This document shows positions 41,501 through 50,388 of a stretch of 64,000 nucleotides of DNA, in pieces. Every line of letters begins with the position of its first letter. Position 1 is the first letter of the stretch. The DNA comes from Liolophura sinensis (taxonomy: Eukaryota > Mollusca > Polyplacophora > Chitonida > Chitonidae): contig NC_088300.1 of NCBI RefSeq assembly GCF_032854445.1, positions 71,148,984-71,212,983 of the forward strand. Direction: 5' to 3'. The notes beneath the pieces were generated by a model. The model saw nothing but the letters and a program-made list of their open reading frames with translations, did no database searches and was not told the origin of the DNA. The translations under genes and the position numbers were made by a program.

Positions 41501-43826
41501 GATGTGAGGCCATACTTTCTGATATGAAGCTGTACATTCTGGTGTGAAGCTATACATTCTGATGTGAAGGCATAGATTGTGATGTGAAGCTGTACATTCT
41601 AATGTGGAGCCCTACATGTACAATCAACCAAAAGTTACCACCTTTCATTGAATCTGGCAACTACATCCTGATGAGACTCAGTTCTGAACCGTGTGTGAAC
41701 TTCCTAAAACAAATAAAATCGAAATCAGTATTCAAATATATAAGAATTTATACTTACAAGAAAACTGCCATGATAAAGTCTGGAAGAAGTGGGCAAAATG
41801 AAGGAGAAATCATGTAGTTATTGCAAAAGATAAAGTCATGGTCAATAATAAAAGCATCGTTTCAGGGCTTTTTGCTCATCTACTGCCAATTTCTGAAATA
41901 TTTTATTTCCAAACAACTTCCATATAAAATAATGTTTCAACTTACCATAGTCATGGTGTAGAGCTGTTTTAAGGACTTCATCGACCTTAACAGAATGAGT
42001 ATAACCCCTCCCCCCTCCACTGTCTCAATGGAACGTGCGAGGAGATTTGGAGTTAATGCTTCAAAATCCTTAAATGGAAAAAATGGACAAAACATTGTCT
42101 ATAAAGAAACTGCAAAACTGAAACTGCAACAGATTTTGTCCAGAATTTGAAGAGCTTAAAATGAAACTGTGAACCACATTGTAAGACACACACTTGTACA
42201 TGTATATAATGAAATTCAACTTTTGGAATTCTGGGACAAATTCTCCTAAGCTGATGACAATTTATGAAATCAAATGAAACCATTCAGTAGAAATCAATTA
42301 ATCTAACTGATATTTGACATTTCTTCCATTGTGAGAAGCTTGGGAAAATGTTCACCTTAGCCATAGCCAGCGAAATCCTTTTTAACAACCTCATGATAAT
42401 TCCATCAAGTGACCTTGGTGGTTTGAGCGCTGAACATCTTGATGAACAATGCCTTCATCAACGCTAATTTCTTTACCTGTAAAATACACATGCCATAGGT
42501 GTTGCCCAGAATCTTGTGGGTGTCGGCGTAATAACAGTAGCGAATGTCTGTAGCAGAGATAAACAACTCAAAGGGATCATCCTCCTTCACATCGATTTTT
42601 CCCATTTTTATTTTCTTCTGCAGCTGTTTCATTCGCTTCTTCCTGTGACTGAACCAACATAAAATAGCAGGAATAAGATTAGCTTCATAAATAATACGTT
42701 ATATGCATCTGGAAGGATTTGATTTCCACTGTTTTGTCATCAGCATAAGGGGAATGTTTATTGTTTACTGATTATGATGCCATTCTCCGTCCACGCTATA
42801 GCCATCACTGTAAATCTATAACACTATTCTCATTTACTATGTTTTACTTGTAGAATATTTATTTTTTTTTTTTGCTTTACCTGCTGAATCCCAGCTCTTT
42901 CTTGTAGCACCACAGCACTGATGGTCTCGTCTTTACCACAGCCTTTGACAACATGTGATGCAAAATGACGACCTAAAGCAGGGAACATATCTATTTAATT
43001 TGAGTACTGATGTCACTGGTCATCAGCCAATCATACATGTAGCAATGTTGTTGATAACAACTCCGCAGAATTTCATATTTTCATAATTTTGATCTGTTAT
43101 AATTCACTGATCGATTGAATTCATTCATGATGCAAGTCTAAAGAATAAGATGCATCAGTATTTCAGAAGTCTCACAAGTTCATGCAAGTTTGTTGAGACA
43201 AGGTGGAGACTTCAGCAAACTCTCATGACCAAATGATGTGATCTTGAGCCTCCAGGCCTGGCATTGCAAGATGCTTTTTCGGTCTAGCTAATAATTAAAA
43301 TCATGCCTTTTAGCTGGGTTAATTTATGAGAGCCCCCCACTATATCTAGTCCAATCCCACAATAACTCAAAAGACTCCTGAAATGCCAATTCTCCTTATA
43401 TTTCATTTACTGGAAGTTTTATTTATGGAATAGGGGAACAGGAATAAAGCTGGAAGAAGTCACCATATTTCATCAGGCAACTAATGCCATATTACATAAG
43501 TGCCTGAAAACACACCTCACAAAAAAGGTCACAGCTGAACGAGTGAGAACTGGACTTGAACACACCACCTGATTGGTCAAAAACCTGTAATCTTCAGAAT
43601 TTTCACTGCACAGACAACTAAACCAATGAGAAAGGGCCCAATATTATGAGTATTTGTTAAAAAAAAAACAAAAAAAAAAAAAAACAAAACACACACACAC
43701 ACACACACCCTTCCTCACCTGATCTCTTCCATGATCTCCAATCACCACAAACATTGTCCTGTGTTTCTGTGCCACACCATTCTCTATCAGGACACGCAGG
43801 CGATTGTCAATTTTCTTCCGAACCAT
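21042..43826 (-). CDS. NAT10: NAT10, RNA cytidine acetyltransferase (complete, 26 coding exons)
   Basis: Exons in transcript order: 43826-43719, 42972-42881, 42648-42477, 42068-41946, 41703-41642, 38350-38236, 37635-37528, 36733-36600, 34389-34296, 33654-33556, 33146-33010, 32474-32332, 31205-30958, 30401-30285, 29982-29881, 29385-29311, 28311-28195, 27023-26890, 26664-26616, 26257-26152, 25386-25279, 24305-24136, 23784-23665, 22788-22690, 22255-22098, 21147-21042. They total 3096 nt, that is 1031 codons plus TGA, with every phase consistent and all introns GT-AG. The family makes N4-acetylcytidine in 18S rRNA and tRNA, using ATP and acetyl-CoA, in the nucleolus. In order: N-terminal DUF1726-type region, P-loop ATPase module (Walker A lysine at residue 290), GNAT acetyltransferase core, a tRNA-binding C-terminal region, and a lysine-rich tail. 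The start is the ATG before VRKKIDNRLRVLIENG, which matches the family N-terminus. Exons 9 and 25 have duplicated donor sites. Confidence 0.97.
21377..21614. repeat. 34-bp minisatellite, 7 copies
   Basis: Units starting TATGTGGTTCCAAATGATTC begin at 21377, 21411, 21445, 21479, 21513, 21547 and 21581, an exact 34-bp step. Variation is limited to a few A/G positions, plus changes in the last unit. It lies in the last NAT10 intron, just beside the separate 37-bp array. Confidence 0.95.
21711..22133. repeat. 37-bp array containing duplicated exon end plus 5' splice site (NAT10 exon 25)
   Basis: The unit contains TTTTGACACTAATCAGTCCC on the + strand. On the minus strand each unit reads from the last part of exon 25 (GGGACTGATTAGTGTCAAAAG) into GTGAGAC or GTAAGAC. 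Intact GT donors follow exon-like ends at 22098 (the proximal one), 22061, 22024, 21987, 21950, 21913, 21878, 21818, 21781 and 21746. One copy near 21840 has GT changed to AT. Units near the exon are almost identical; distal ones are diverged and of irregular length. Confidence 0.93.
22905..23272 (-). repeat. tRNA-derived SINE-like element (family B)
   Basis: The left edge reads GAGTGAGTGAGTGCTTGGGG. On the minus strand the right edge is tRNA-like (CGATAGCACAGTTGGTAGAA, then TAGATCCAGGGTCAG), so the element is oriented on the minus strand with its head at the right. It lies in a NAT10 intron. An open frame at 23000-23413 crosses it and is incidental. Confidence 0.7.
24488..24690 (-). repeat. 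SINE family A, head-truncated
   Basis: It contains the tail (TTTATTTATTTGATTAGTG) and the body (GGGCCCGGGGGAAACCCACA) through to the box B region (GGACTTGAAATC). It stops before box A. It lies in NAT10 intron 21. Confidence 0.85.
26152..31205 (-). CDS. NAT10: NAT10 exons 13-20: GNAT acetyltransferase core
   Basis: Exon 13 encodes the conserved SGCPLPEHCDLYYVNRDTLF and SLYVASHYK. Exon 14 has LQMLSDAPAHH. Exon 15 has the QTIMNSLSRGQRAAGDLIPW block. Exons 16-17 meet at RIATHPDYQG|MGYGTRAL, the acetyl-CoA pyrophosphate-binding motif of GNAT enzymes. Exons 18-20 carry LPPLLLKLSER, LDYLGVSYGLT, FWKKSGFTPVYLRQTQ and LTGEHTCIML. No catalytic-region deletion or frameshift is seen, so the enzyme is predicted to be active. 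The exon 16 acceptor is the upstream of two AGs, chosen because it restores the conserved FQDNDF. Confidence 0.95.
26461..26519. repeat. (AT)n microsatellite
   Basis: About 58 bases of uninterrupted AT dinucleotide repeat in a NAT10 intron. It is likely length-variable between individuals. Confidence 0.98.
27244..28013 (-). repeat. Family-B element in two pieces
   Basis: The left piece (27244-27480) matches the copy at 61150: ATGCTTGG, TACTTAACAA, GTCTTCTT, GGCAAGTCCATC and AACCAGTCCTGTTTCC. The right piece (27880-28013) has GCCAAGCCAGGCAGCAAC-type sequence, ACCATTTTTAAAG and a minus-strand tRNA-like end. About 400 bp of unrelated sequence separates them, in contrast to the continuous copy at 61150-61496. 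Confidence 0.6.
28732..28987 (-). repeat. SINE family A, diverged, nearly full length
   Basis: Tail TTTATTTATTTGATTCATG, body AAACCGGGCAGAGCCGGTGG, and a decayed tRNA-like head ending CACTATGCCACAGAG. It lies between NAT10 exons 16 and 17. Confidence 0.85.
31257..31876 (-). repeat. SINE family A split by a tandem array
   Basis: 31257-31356 resembles the SINE tail and body (ATTCTCAAGAATAAGTCACT, then a GGGCAGAG motif). 31797-31876 resembles the tRNA-like head in reverse (CTCCTGGGTCTTTGCACC, GGCCACTGAGGCTCCC). The middle is replaced by the 41-bp array at 31360-31612 and AT-rich filler. Confidence 0.5.
31360..31612. repeat. 41-bp minisatellite, about 6 copies
   Basis: The unit contains GAGTGAGTGCTTGGGGTTTA, ACGTCGCACTGG and CAGAGCCTG. 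The first part equals the left edge of the family-B element at 22912; CAGAGCC also occurs in the family-A body. The array looks like an expansion at a junction of two elements. Confidence 0.9.
31940..32101. repeat. 33-bp minisatellite, about 5 copies
   Basis: Units are built on AATTAGCTACTCCAATCAAT followed by CTACATGCATACT, with substitutions in each copy. It lies in NAT10 intron 12, between exons 12 and 13. Confidence 0.85.
32332..36733 (-). CDS. NAT10: NAT10 exons 8-12: RecA/helicase-like ATPase module
   Basis: Exon 8 carries the Walker A loop TAARGRGKSAALG; its lysine is residue 290, the same number as the ATP-binding lysine described for human NAT10. Exon 9 reads YSNIFVTAPSPENLKTLFEF and ends FDALEYQ. 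Exon 10 has FREHRQTIQ. Exon 11 has the Walker B-like IDEAAAIPLPLVKSLLGPY. Exon 12 starts with YEGTGRSLSLKL, after which the sequence runs through a variable serine/alanine-rich linker. Exon 9 is followed by three extra copies of its own 3' end and donor at 34168-34290. Confidence 0.95.
34168..34331. repeat. 41-bp array containing duplicated exon end plus 5' splice site (NAT10 exon 9)
   Basis: Four 41-bp units start with CTAACCTGGTATTCCAGGGC at 34168, 34209, 34250 and 34291. On the minus strand each is the last 36 bases of exon 9 (coding FIFKGFDALEYQ) followed by donor GTTAG. Exon-like ends therefore fall at 34296 (proximal, used in the gene model), 34255, 34214 and 34173. The copies appear identical, which suggests recent expansion. 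Confidence 0.96.
36395..36480 (+). repeat. SINE tail fragment (family C)
   Basis: AAAATTCTTAAGTAAGGCAT followed by TAAACAACAATGAAATACAT matches the tail of the copy at 5636-5755. It lies in a NAT10 intron. Confidence 0.45.
37965..38135. repeat. About 37-bp minisatellite, left block
   Basis: About four units of TTTCCCAAAACATGGACATT plus GTCCCTCACATCAGAGG. The same repeat family forms the much longer block at 38800-39872. NAT10 exon 6 (38236-38350) lies between the two blocks. Confidence 0.92.
38478..38665. repeat. About 31-32-bp minisatellite
   Basis: Units of CTCTGAACAAACCTCCGGAC plus ACACCTGCCAA, about six copies including shortened ones. Short minus-strand open frames across it (38414-38675) are low-complexity and not genes. 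Confidence 0.88.
38800..39872. repeat. 34-38-bp minisatellite, right block (about 29 units)
   Basis: Repeats of TTTCCCAAAACATGGACATT and GTCCCTCACATCAGAGG-type sequence with frequent 1-3-bp length changes. A 363-codon open frame crosses it (38801-39892) because stops are absent from the unit in that frame. The frame has no start context, splice context or recognisable domain, so I do not call a gene. Confidence 0.95.
40165..40323 (+). repeat. SINE family A, 5'-truncated
   Basis: It begins within the body (GCTGGCTTCCTCTCCGGC), then GTTGTGGGTTTCCGCTGGGC, the AAGTGAAATATTCTTGAGCA tail and ATCAATAAATAGATAAA. It is embedded in the 20-bp array. Confidence 0.88.
40333..40483 (+). repeat. SINE family A, internally deleted
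   Basis: A well-kept head (GGCTCAGTTGGTTAGCGCGC and GAGTTCAAGTCC) is joined, just after GTGCTGGCTTCC, straight to the tail CCAATCAAATAAACACCAAT and AATAAATAAATAAA. The whole central body is missing. It directly follows another SINE piece. Confidence 0.88.
41642..43826 (-). CDS. NAT10: NAT10 exons 1-5: N-terminal domain
   Basis: Encodes residues 1-185. Recognised from VRKKIDNRLRVLIENGVAQ, FVVIGDHGRDQ, the PSVLWCYKKELGFSSHRKKR junction across exons 2 and 3, DDPFELFISATDIRYCYY and HKILGNTYGMC. These match the start of NAT10/Kre33 proteins closely. Exon 5 ends in AG and exon 6 supplies the last base of an arginine codon (NER|FILSL). Minus-strand sequence TTATTCTCAG just before the ATG could be the acceptor of a 5'-UTR intron, so the transcription start is probably further right, perhaps near 44600-44720. 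Confidence 0.95.
43690..43710. repeat. (CA)n microsatellite
   Basis: A short run of about nine CA units beside A-rich sequence, a few bases from the NAT10 exon 1 donor (on the minus strand it lies just inside intron 1). Confidence 0.9.
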
Positions 43827-45240
43827 TTTATTCTCTGAGAATAATAAAAAATTATAAAATATAAAATACAAGAAAAGGAAAGCATTTTTTATTTACTATA
43901 TTAAAACACTGAACATTCAGAGACAACGTATTATGTACGACTATACTGAAGTTTTGGTTCTAAATTGACCAGAAAACTCATGGGAATGTGTGAAGACTAA
44001 ATTTGATTTATGTTGATTTCTACGTGCCTTTCTGACGTCGTCTTTTTTCCCCACAGTGGCGTGTTTTTACTTATTTTTCAATGGTTTCAGATTGGATTGG
44101 GGAGATGTTTGATTTGGATTGGGGAGATGTTTGATTTACATTTTTAAAAAAGCATCAGAGCGACATTCTTCACAATATTTGGTGTCAAATGATACTATCT
44201 TCCAAGAGTGTTCTGTCGCAGTTCATACATTCTTGAGTATGTTAATTCTCATTCGGTGTGAAAACGTCTGGATTCAAACTTCCATCAGACTGCAGGCTGG
44301 ATGTCGAATGCCTCCAAAAGACATAATAAATGAATTCATTTTCTCCCCTCTAACCCTTAGAAAGTAAAACAGCACATGGGTACTTCAGCCAAGTTGACAG
44401 CACCACGTGTAAGGTTATAATTTACAACAACAACCCAGCTTGTAAACATGCTTCATAGGACAGAAGATACAAAACATTTAGTTAAGCAAGTTGCCGCACA
44501 TCAGCCTTTAATACAAAAAAACAATGATTCTATGCTGCCTTGTGCGATATACAGGCCATGACCTACCTTTAAAGTTTAAAAATTAGCAAACGCAATGTTG
44601 TGAAGTGTTCGTTCCTACCACATGGCAGAAGGACTTCCCCAAACAATGTGTAGGTCACTTCCGGTTATGAAAACGAGGCTGTACGGATTCCCCCATTCGC
44701 GCGTCTGCACGATTTTTTTTTTCTTTCTCTCTTTCACTTGCAGGTTCAGTCTGAGTGCGGATATCAGTCACATCCGCGATTCAGTGATAACATTCACGTT
44801 TAAATATCCACCATGAAATTTAAATGATTGGTCATACTGGACATTATGTGCCGTTTATCTGTCACTTCAGTGGACACCACGCCACGCTGCCTGATGGATT
44901 GTGGGTTCCGATCCATCAATAGTATTCAAAGCACTCTTGGGCTATTGTAAGGTGTTTGATGAGTCGCATTTATTCTTTTGAAATATCCTGAAGTGTCCCG
45001 TTAAACCTCAATCCAAGCTATCAACATATAATAGGAATGTATAATGATATAAGATCTGATAATTAATCTTCTGAAGAATTAGCCAAATGTATGTTCCTCT
45101 AATATTTCTAAGAAGTGTGATTCTTCATCAGTCAGCATTGTGGCGAGTATAGCTAACTCTACTGCCAATGTGTATGACGTTAAAGAATAATCAGTCAGTT
45201 TGTTCACTTAGCATACAATGTAGGGTTCAGTTTCAGTACA
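43827..45240 (-). promoter_or_regulatory. NAT10 upstream region (5' UTR / promoter, inferred)
   Basis: Lies 5' of the NAT10 start codon. At about 44650-44720 the composition becomes GC/CpG-richer (ATTCGCGCGTCTGCACGA), with TCACTTCCGGTTAT, which contains an ETS-type core common in housekeeping promoters. The exact start site and any 5'-UTR exon cannot be fixed from sequence. A 24-bp direct repeat occurs at about 44088-44133. Confidence 0.35.
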
Positions 45241-45244
45241 GCTT

Positions 45245-46020
45245 GTAGCTCTGCAAGGCTGTGATTACGTATACTATCACAGCCCTGTCTTGTTCTGTAG
45301 GGCTGTGATTTTGTATACTATCATAGCCCTGTCTTGTTCTGCAGGGTTGTGATTACGTGTACTATCATCTTGTTTTGTTCTGTAGGGCTGTGATTACCTA
45401 TACTATCACAACCCTGTCTTGTTCTGTAGGGCTGTGATTACGTATACTATCACAGCCCTGTCTTGTTCTGCAGGGCTGTGATTACGTATACTATCATCTT
45501 GTTTTGTTCTGTAGGGCTGTGATTACCTATACTATCACACCCCTGTCTTGTTCTGTAGGGCTGTGATTACGTATACTATCATAGCCCTGTCTTGTTCTGC
45601 AGGGCTGTAATTACGTATACTATCATCTTGTTTTGTTCTGTAGGGCTGTGATTACATATACTATCACAACCCTGTCTTGTTCTGTAGGGCCGTGATTACG
45701 TATACTATCATAACCCTGTCTTGTTCTGCAGGGCTGTAATTACGTATACTATCATCTTGTTTTGTTCTGTAGGGCTGTGATTACGTATACTATCACAGCC
45801 CTGTCTTGTTCTGTAGGGCTGTGATTACGTATACTATCACAGCCCTGTCTTGTTCTGCAGGGCTGTGATTACGTATACTATCATCTTGTTTTGTTCTGTA
45901 GGGCTGTGATTACCTATACTATCACAACCCTGTCTTGTTCTGTAGGGCTGTTATTGCGTATACTATCACAGCCCTGTCTTGTTCTGTATGGCTGTTATTA
46001 CGTATACTATCACAGCCCTG
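45245..46020. repeat. 44/41-bp satellite with A-A-B higher-order pattern and hairpin
   Basis: About 18 monomers of GGCTGTGATTACGTATACTA-type sequence. A-type monomers (44 bp) hold a perfect inverted repeat GGGCTGTGAT...ATCACAGCCC around a 10-nt loop. B-type monomers (41 bp) replace the right arm with ATCATCTTGTTTTG. Most of the array runs A-A-B-A-A-B, a period of about 129 bp. Confidence 0.93.
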
Positions 46021-46076
46021 CCCATTAGTTTACCTTGAACACCCCAGTATTTCCCTTGCTGGCTTCATTACATTAC

Positions 46077-46343
46077 GGGGCCTCCGTGGCCGAGAGGCTT
46101 AGCACGCCAGCACGGCATAATGGCCGATGAGCTTCCCACCAATGCAGTCGCTGTGAGTTCAAGTCCAGGTAATGCTGACTCCACTCCGGCTATACGTGAG
46201 AACGTCTTCAGCAACCTGCGGATGGTCGTGAGTTTCCCCCGGGCTCTTCCCGACTTCCTCCCACCATAATGTTGGCCGCCTTCTTTAAGGAGAATATTCT
46301 TGAGTACGACGTAAAACACCAATCAAATAAATAAATAAATAAA
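46077..46343 (+). repeat. Full-length SINE family A
   Basis: Head GGGGCCTCCGTGGCCGAGAG, box B GAGTTCAAGTCC, body GAGTTTCCCCCGGGCTCTTC, tail AATATTCTTGAGTACGACGT and (AAAT)n. It separates the hairpin satellite from an inverted stray monomer at about 46538-46580. Confidence 0.9.
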
Positions 46344-46537
46344 TCATTAAACTATTGCAGTCCGCCAAACAATGTGTCTGTCCGTACTCATAGTCATCTC
46401 AACTTTTGGTTCCAGGTAAGTGCTATCATAGTAAATCCACACAAGCATAAAACTGGCCCGGTGGAAACTGAATAAATTCCGACTCCAACCGCTGTGTTTG
46501 AATACAGAGGTGTTGAAGGTATCCTAAGCTTATGGAA

Positions 46538-46580
46538 GAAGACAGGGCTGTGATAGTATACGTAATCACATCCCTACAGA
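46538..46580 (-). repeat. Isolated inverted monomer of the hairpin satellite
   Basis: GACAGGGCTGTGATAGTATA followed by CGTAATCACATCCCTACAG is one A-type monomer in the opposite orientation to the main array. Confidence 0.85.
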
Positions 46581-47106
46581 GCTGCTCAGCTTGATGATAT
46601 AGTTACATGATCCATTGCTTTATAGCATCGCGTCATCGCTTCCCAGTATCGTGCCATTCCTTCCTGCCAAATCGCACAAGGCATTAATTATGACCGGCGT
46701 GATCGAAGTGGTGCATTGTGACCTTTATTTTCTTTTTCCATTAAATATTCTTTGTCGAAACACTCGACGATGGCATGAAGAGATGGTCGTTGTGTCATCG
46801 TTTCTTATCTTCATGCCATCCTGTCATCGCACATGTAACATCTCTTCGTGTTGGCATCATTGAGCGATACTACCATAAACCTGTCTATTGGGTCATAAAA
46901 CTGTAATGGCAAAACTTGTTTGAAAGATAAAACAAGAACAAGAAAATGCACGTCATATCAATTTTACGTTTCGGTTCTAGTGGCATTTCAACAGTAATTT
47001 ATGCACTGTGATAATGCAGAAGTGAGATTTTGATCAGTTCATGTTGAATGTCCTACAAGTGAATTTCTTGTTTGTCTCCACGTTTCACGTTGAACCAAAT
47101 ATTTTC

Positions 47107-47306
47107 NNNNNNNNNNNNNNNNNNNNNNNNNNNNNNNNNNNNNNNNNNNNNNNNNNNNNNNNNNNNNNNNNNNNNNNNNNNNNNNNNNNNNNNNNNNNNN
47201 NNNNNNNNNNNNNNNNNNNNNNNNNNNNNNNNNNNNNNNNNNNNNNNNNNNNNNNNNNNNNNNNNNNNNNNNNNNNNNNNNNNNNNNNNNNNNNNNNNNN
47301 NNNNNN
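47107..47306. other. Assembly gap (200 N)
   Basis: Exactly 200 unknown bases. The right side enters directly into the 32-33-bp array, so the missing sequence is probably more of that array. The round number suggests a placeholder rather than a measured size. Confidence 0.97.
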
Positions 47307-48985
47307 AATTTTGTGAATGTTGCTATCACTGGAGGGTATAATTTTGTGAATGCTGCTATCACTAGAGGATATAATTTGTGAATGTTGCTATTACTGGAGG
47401 GTATAATTTGTGAATGTTGCTATCACTGGAGGGTATAATTTTGTGAATGATGCTATCACTAGAGGATATAATTTGTGAATGTTACTATCACTGGAGGGTA
47501 TAATTTGTTAATGTTACTATCACTGGCGGGTATATTTTGTGAATGTTGCTATTACTGGAAGGTATAATTTGTTCATGTTACTATCACTGGAGGGTATAAT
47601 TTGTGAATGTTACTATTACTGGAGGGTATAATTTTGTGAATGTTGCTATCACTGGAGGGTATAATTTTGTGAATGCTGCTATCACTAGAGGATATAATTT
47701 GTGAATGTTGCTATTACTGGAGGGTATAATGTGTTAATGTTGCTATCACTGGAGGGTATAATTTTGTGAATGCTGCTATCACTAGAGGATATAATTTGTG
47801 AATGTTGCTATTACTGGAGAATATAATTTGTTAATGCTCTTATCACTGGAGAATATAATTTGTTAATGTTACTATCACTGGCGGGTATATTTTGTGAATG
47901 TTGCTATTACTGGAGGGTATAATTTGTTCATGTTACTATCACTGGAGGGTATAATTTGTTAATGTTACTATCACTGGAGGGTATAATTTTGTGAATGTTG
48001 CTATCACTGGAAGGTATAATTTTGTGAATGCTGCTATCACTAGAGGATATAATTTGTGAATGTTGCTATTACTGGAGGGTATAATTTGTTAATGTTGCTA
48101 TCACTGGAGGGTATAATTTTGTGAATGCTGCTATCACTGGAGGATATAATTTGTGAATGTTGCTATTACCTGAGAATATAATTTGTTAATGCTCTTATCA
48201 CTGGAGAATATAATTTGTTAATGTTACTATCACTGGCGGGTATATTTTGTGAATGTTGCTATTACTGGAGGGTATAATTTGTTCATGTTACTATCACTGG
48301 AGGGTATAATTTGTTAATGTTACTATCACTGGAGGGTGTAATCTTGTGGGTGTTGCTATGACTGGAGGGTATAATTTGTTCATGTTACTATCACTGGAGG
48401 GTATAATCTTGTAAATGTTGCGATCACTGGAGGGTATAATTTGTTAATGTTACTATCACTGGAGGGTATATTTTGTGAATGTTGCTATTACTGGAGGGTA
48501 TAATTTGTTCATGTTACTATCACTGGAGGGTATAATTTGTTAACGTTACTATCACTGGAGGGAATAATTTTGTGAATGTTGCTATTACTGGAGGGTATAA
48601 TTTTGTGAATGTTGCTATCACTAGAGGATATAATTTGTGAATGTTGCTATTACTGGAGGGTATAATTTGTTAATGTTGCTATCACTGGAGGGTATAATTT
48701 TGTGAATGTTGCTATTACTGGAGGGTATAATTTTGTGAATGTTGCTATCACTAGAGGATATAATTTGTGAATGTTGCTATTACTGGAGGGTATAATTTGT
48801 TAATGTTACTATCACTGGAGGGTATAATTTTGTGAATGTTGCTATCACTAGAGGATATAATTTGTGAATGTTGCTATTACTGGAGGATATAATTTGTTAA
48901 TGCTCTTATCACTGGAGAATATTTGTTAATGTTACTATCAATGGAGGATATAATTTGCGAATTTTGCGATCACTGGAGGATATAA
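47307..48985. repeat. 32-33-bp satellite-like array (about 50 units)
   Basis: Units of GGAGGGTATAATTTGTGAAT plus GTTGCTATCACT. Variants (CTAGAGGATATAAT, GTTCATGTTACTAT, TTAATGCTCTTATC) recur in the same order several times, so blocks have been duplicated. It decays at about 48950-49060 into sequence with recognisable half-units. Confidence 0.95.
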
Positions 48986-49235
48986 TTGGTGGAGAGGTTG
49001 TAATCAGCTGAGGATCTAGTTTGTGGATGATGTGACATGTGGAGGATATTGTTTACAGGGTATTGTTTACATTGTTGTGATCAGTGGATAATGTGTCATA
49101 GTTAAGGTGCTATGACCCGTTAGATGTTGCATGCTAGTATGTATAACAAAATCGTACAGAACAGTGGGCCCTATACCACCCTGCCCCATAATTTGCGAAA
49201 TTATACACTACCGAAGAAGTGGTCGCAAAACAGGT

Positions 49236-49467
49236 GCTATCTTTGAATATTTCACTTATACGACGGCGGCCAGCATTTATGTGGGAGGAAACCGAGCAGA
49301 GCCGGGGGAAACCCACGACCATCCGCAGGTTTCTGCGAGACCATCCCACGTGCGACCGCAGAGGAAGCCTGCGTGTCCTGGGCTCACAGCGACCCCATTG
49401 GTGGAAGACTCCTGGATCATTGCGCCACGCTGGCGAGCTATAACCACCTCGGCCACGGAGCCCCACC
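49236..49467 (-). repeat. SINE family A, nearly full length
   Basis: On the minus strand: GGGGCTCCGTGGCCGAGGTG at the head, a damaged box B region, body CGTGGGTTTCCCCCGGCTCT, and tail CGTATAAGTGAAATATTC. The 3' A-rich end is missing. Confidence 0.88.
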
Positions 49468-50380
49468 CTCCCAGTTATTCTTGTAAATGTAAATTCTTAA
49501 ATCGTAGCAAATCACAAACACCCTAACATCATGGCTTAGGGAGAATTTGGTAAAACAAATGCAGTGATATTGGTTGCAATTTATTAGACGTCACTCGTTT
49601 AGAACTACTCAAACGCTGCTGTTATCACATTAGGCCTACAGCATAATTTATAAATCCCTACGCCACGTGTAGCTGTCGCTAATCAGCTAGCTAGATAACG
49701 TAAATGTACTAGTTCCATACTCAAGCCCCCTATCTGTCACTCAGCAACGATGCACATGTTTGCTTACAAGCACCTGATCAGTGGGTAAGTCATGTCGTGA
49801 CGGTGTTTCGGTTACAAGTAACCGGAATACCAGACGAGTACTGACGCTCTAGAAATCTCGCTCCTTCTTAGCGCAAGGACGAGTCCACACAGCGCCATAC
49901 AAACCTATAACCTATACATATATACCGCGGCTGAGGCGGTGTCACCATGTCTATGCACTGTGGCTGTATAAGAGTCTGCATATATATACACTGTGTTTGT
50001 GTCAGTGTTAGCATATGATATCAGACCACTCAACCCCTAAAAAATATACAATGTTGTTCTTGGGTACATAAATCCATGTATCAAGCTCATGGAAAGTCGA
50101 TAACTGTATAATATGTTGGCACCTACACAGTCACAGGGCATACATATATTTCTTGTCATGAAGAGAGGAAACCGTACTGGTCTTTGTACAAATATAGGTC
50201 CAGATAAGATGTTCTGTCTGGAGAGTGTGGTTTCCTTTTAATCCAGCAAAGGCGGATATATATCGTTCACAGCTTTGGCTATATACAGACTGTTTAAAGT
50301 CAACGGATCACCAATATACCGTTTAGTGAATGAGAACGATCGGGCCTGGTGAGCATTACTCCTTAATAGTTTCTGCATGT
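49468..50380. other. Intergenic stretch without recognised genes
   Basis: Mixed-composition DNA between a SINE and the reverse-transcriptase remnant. I see no coding exon, RNA gene or repeat that I can name. Confidence 0.6.
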
Positions 50381-50388
50381 AGTCAGAT

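Larger units (their letters stand above)
40020..41620. repeat. 20-bp minisatellite, interrupted by two SINE pieces
   Basis: The basic unit is TGTGAAGCTGTACATTCTGA with variants. It is broken at about 40165-40483 by family-A SINE sequences and then continues to just before NAT10 exon 5. Within it, a longer block around 40920-41180 recurs around 41180-41480 with an offset of 259-299 bp, showing higher-order duplication. Confidence 0.95.

Noticed and set aside
40733-41537. Minus-strand open frames of 150-160 codons
   Set aside because: Produced by the 20-bp repeat, which cycles through all frames every 60 bases; no gene features.
45245-46020. CRISPR-like regular spacing with palindromic units
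   Set aside because: Units are directly adjacent with no unique spacers, and the context is an animal genome; it is a satellite.
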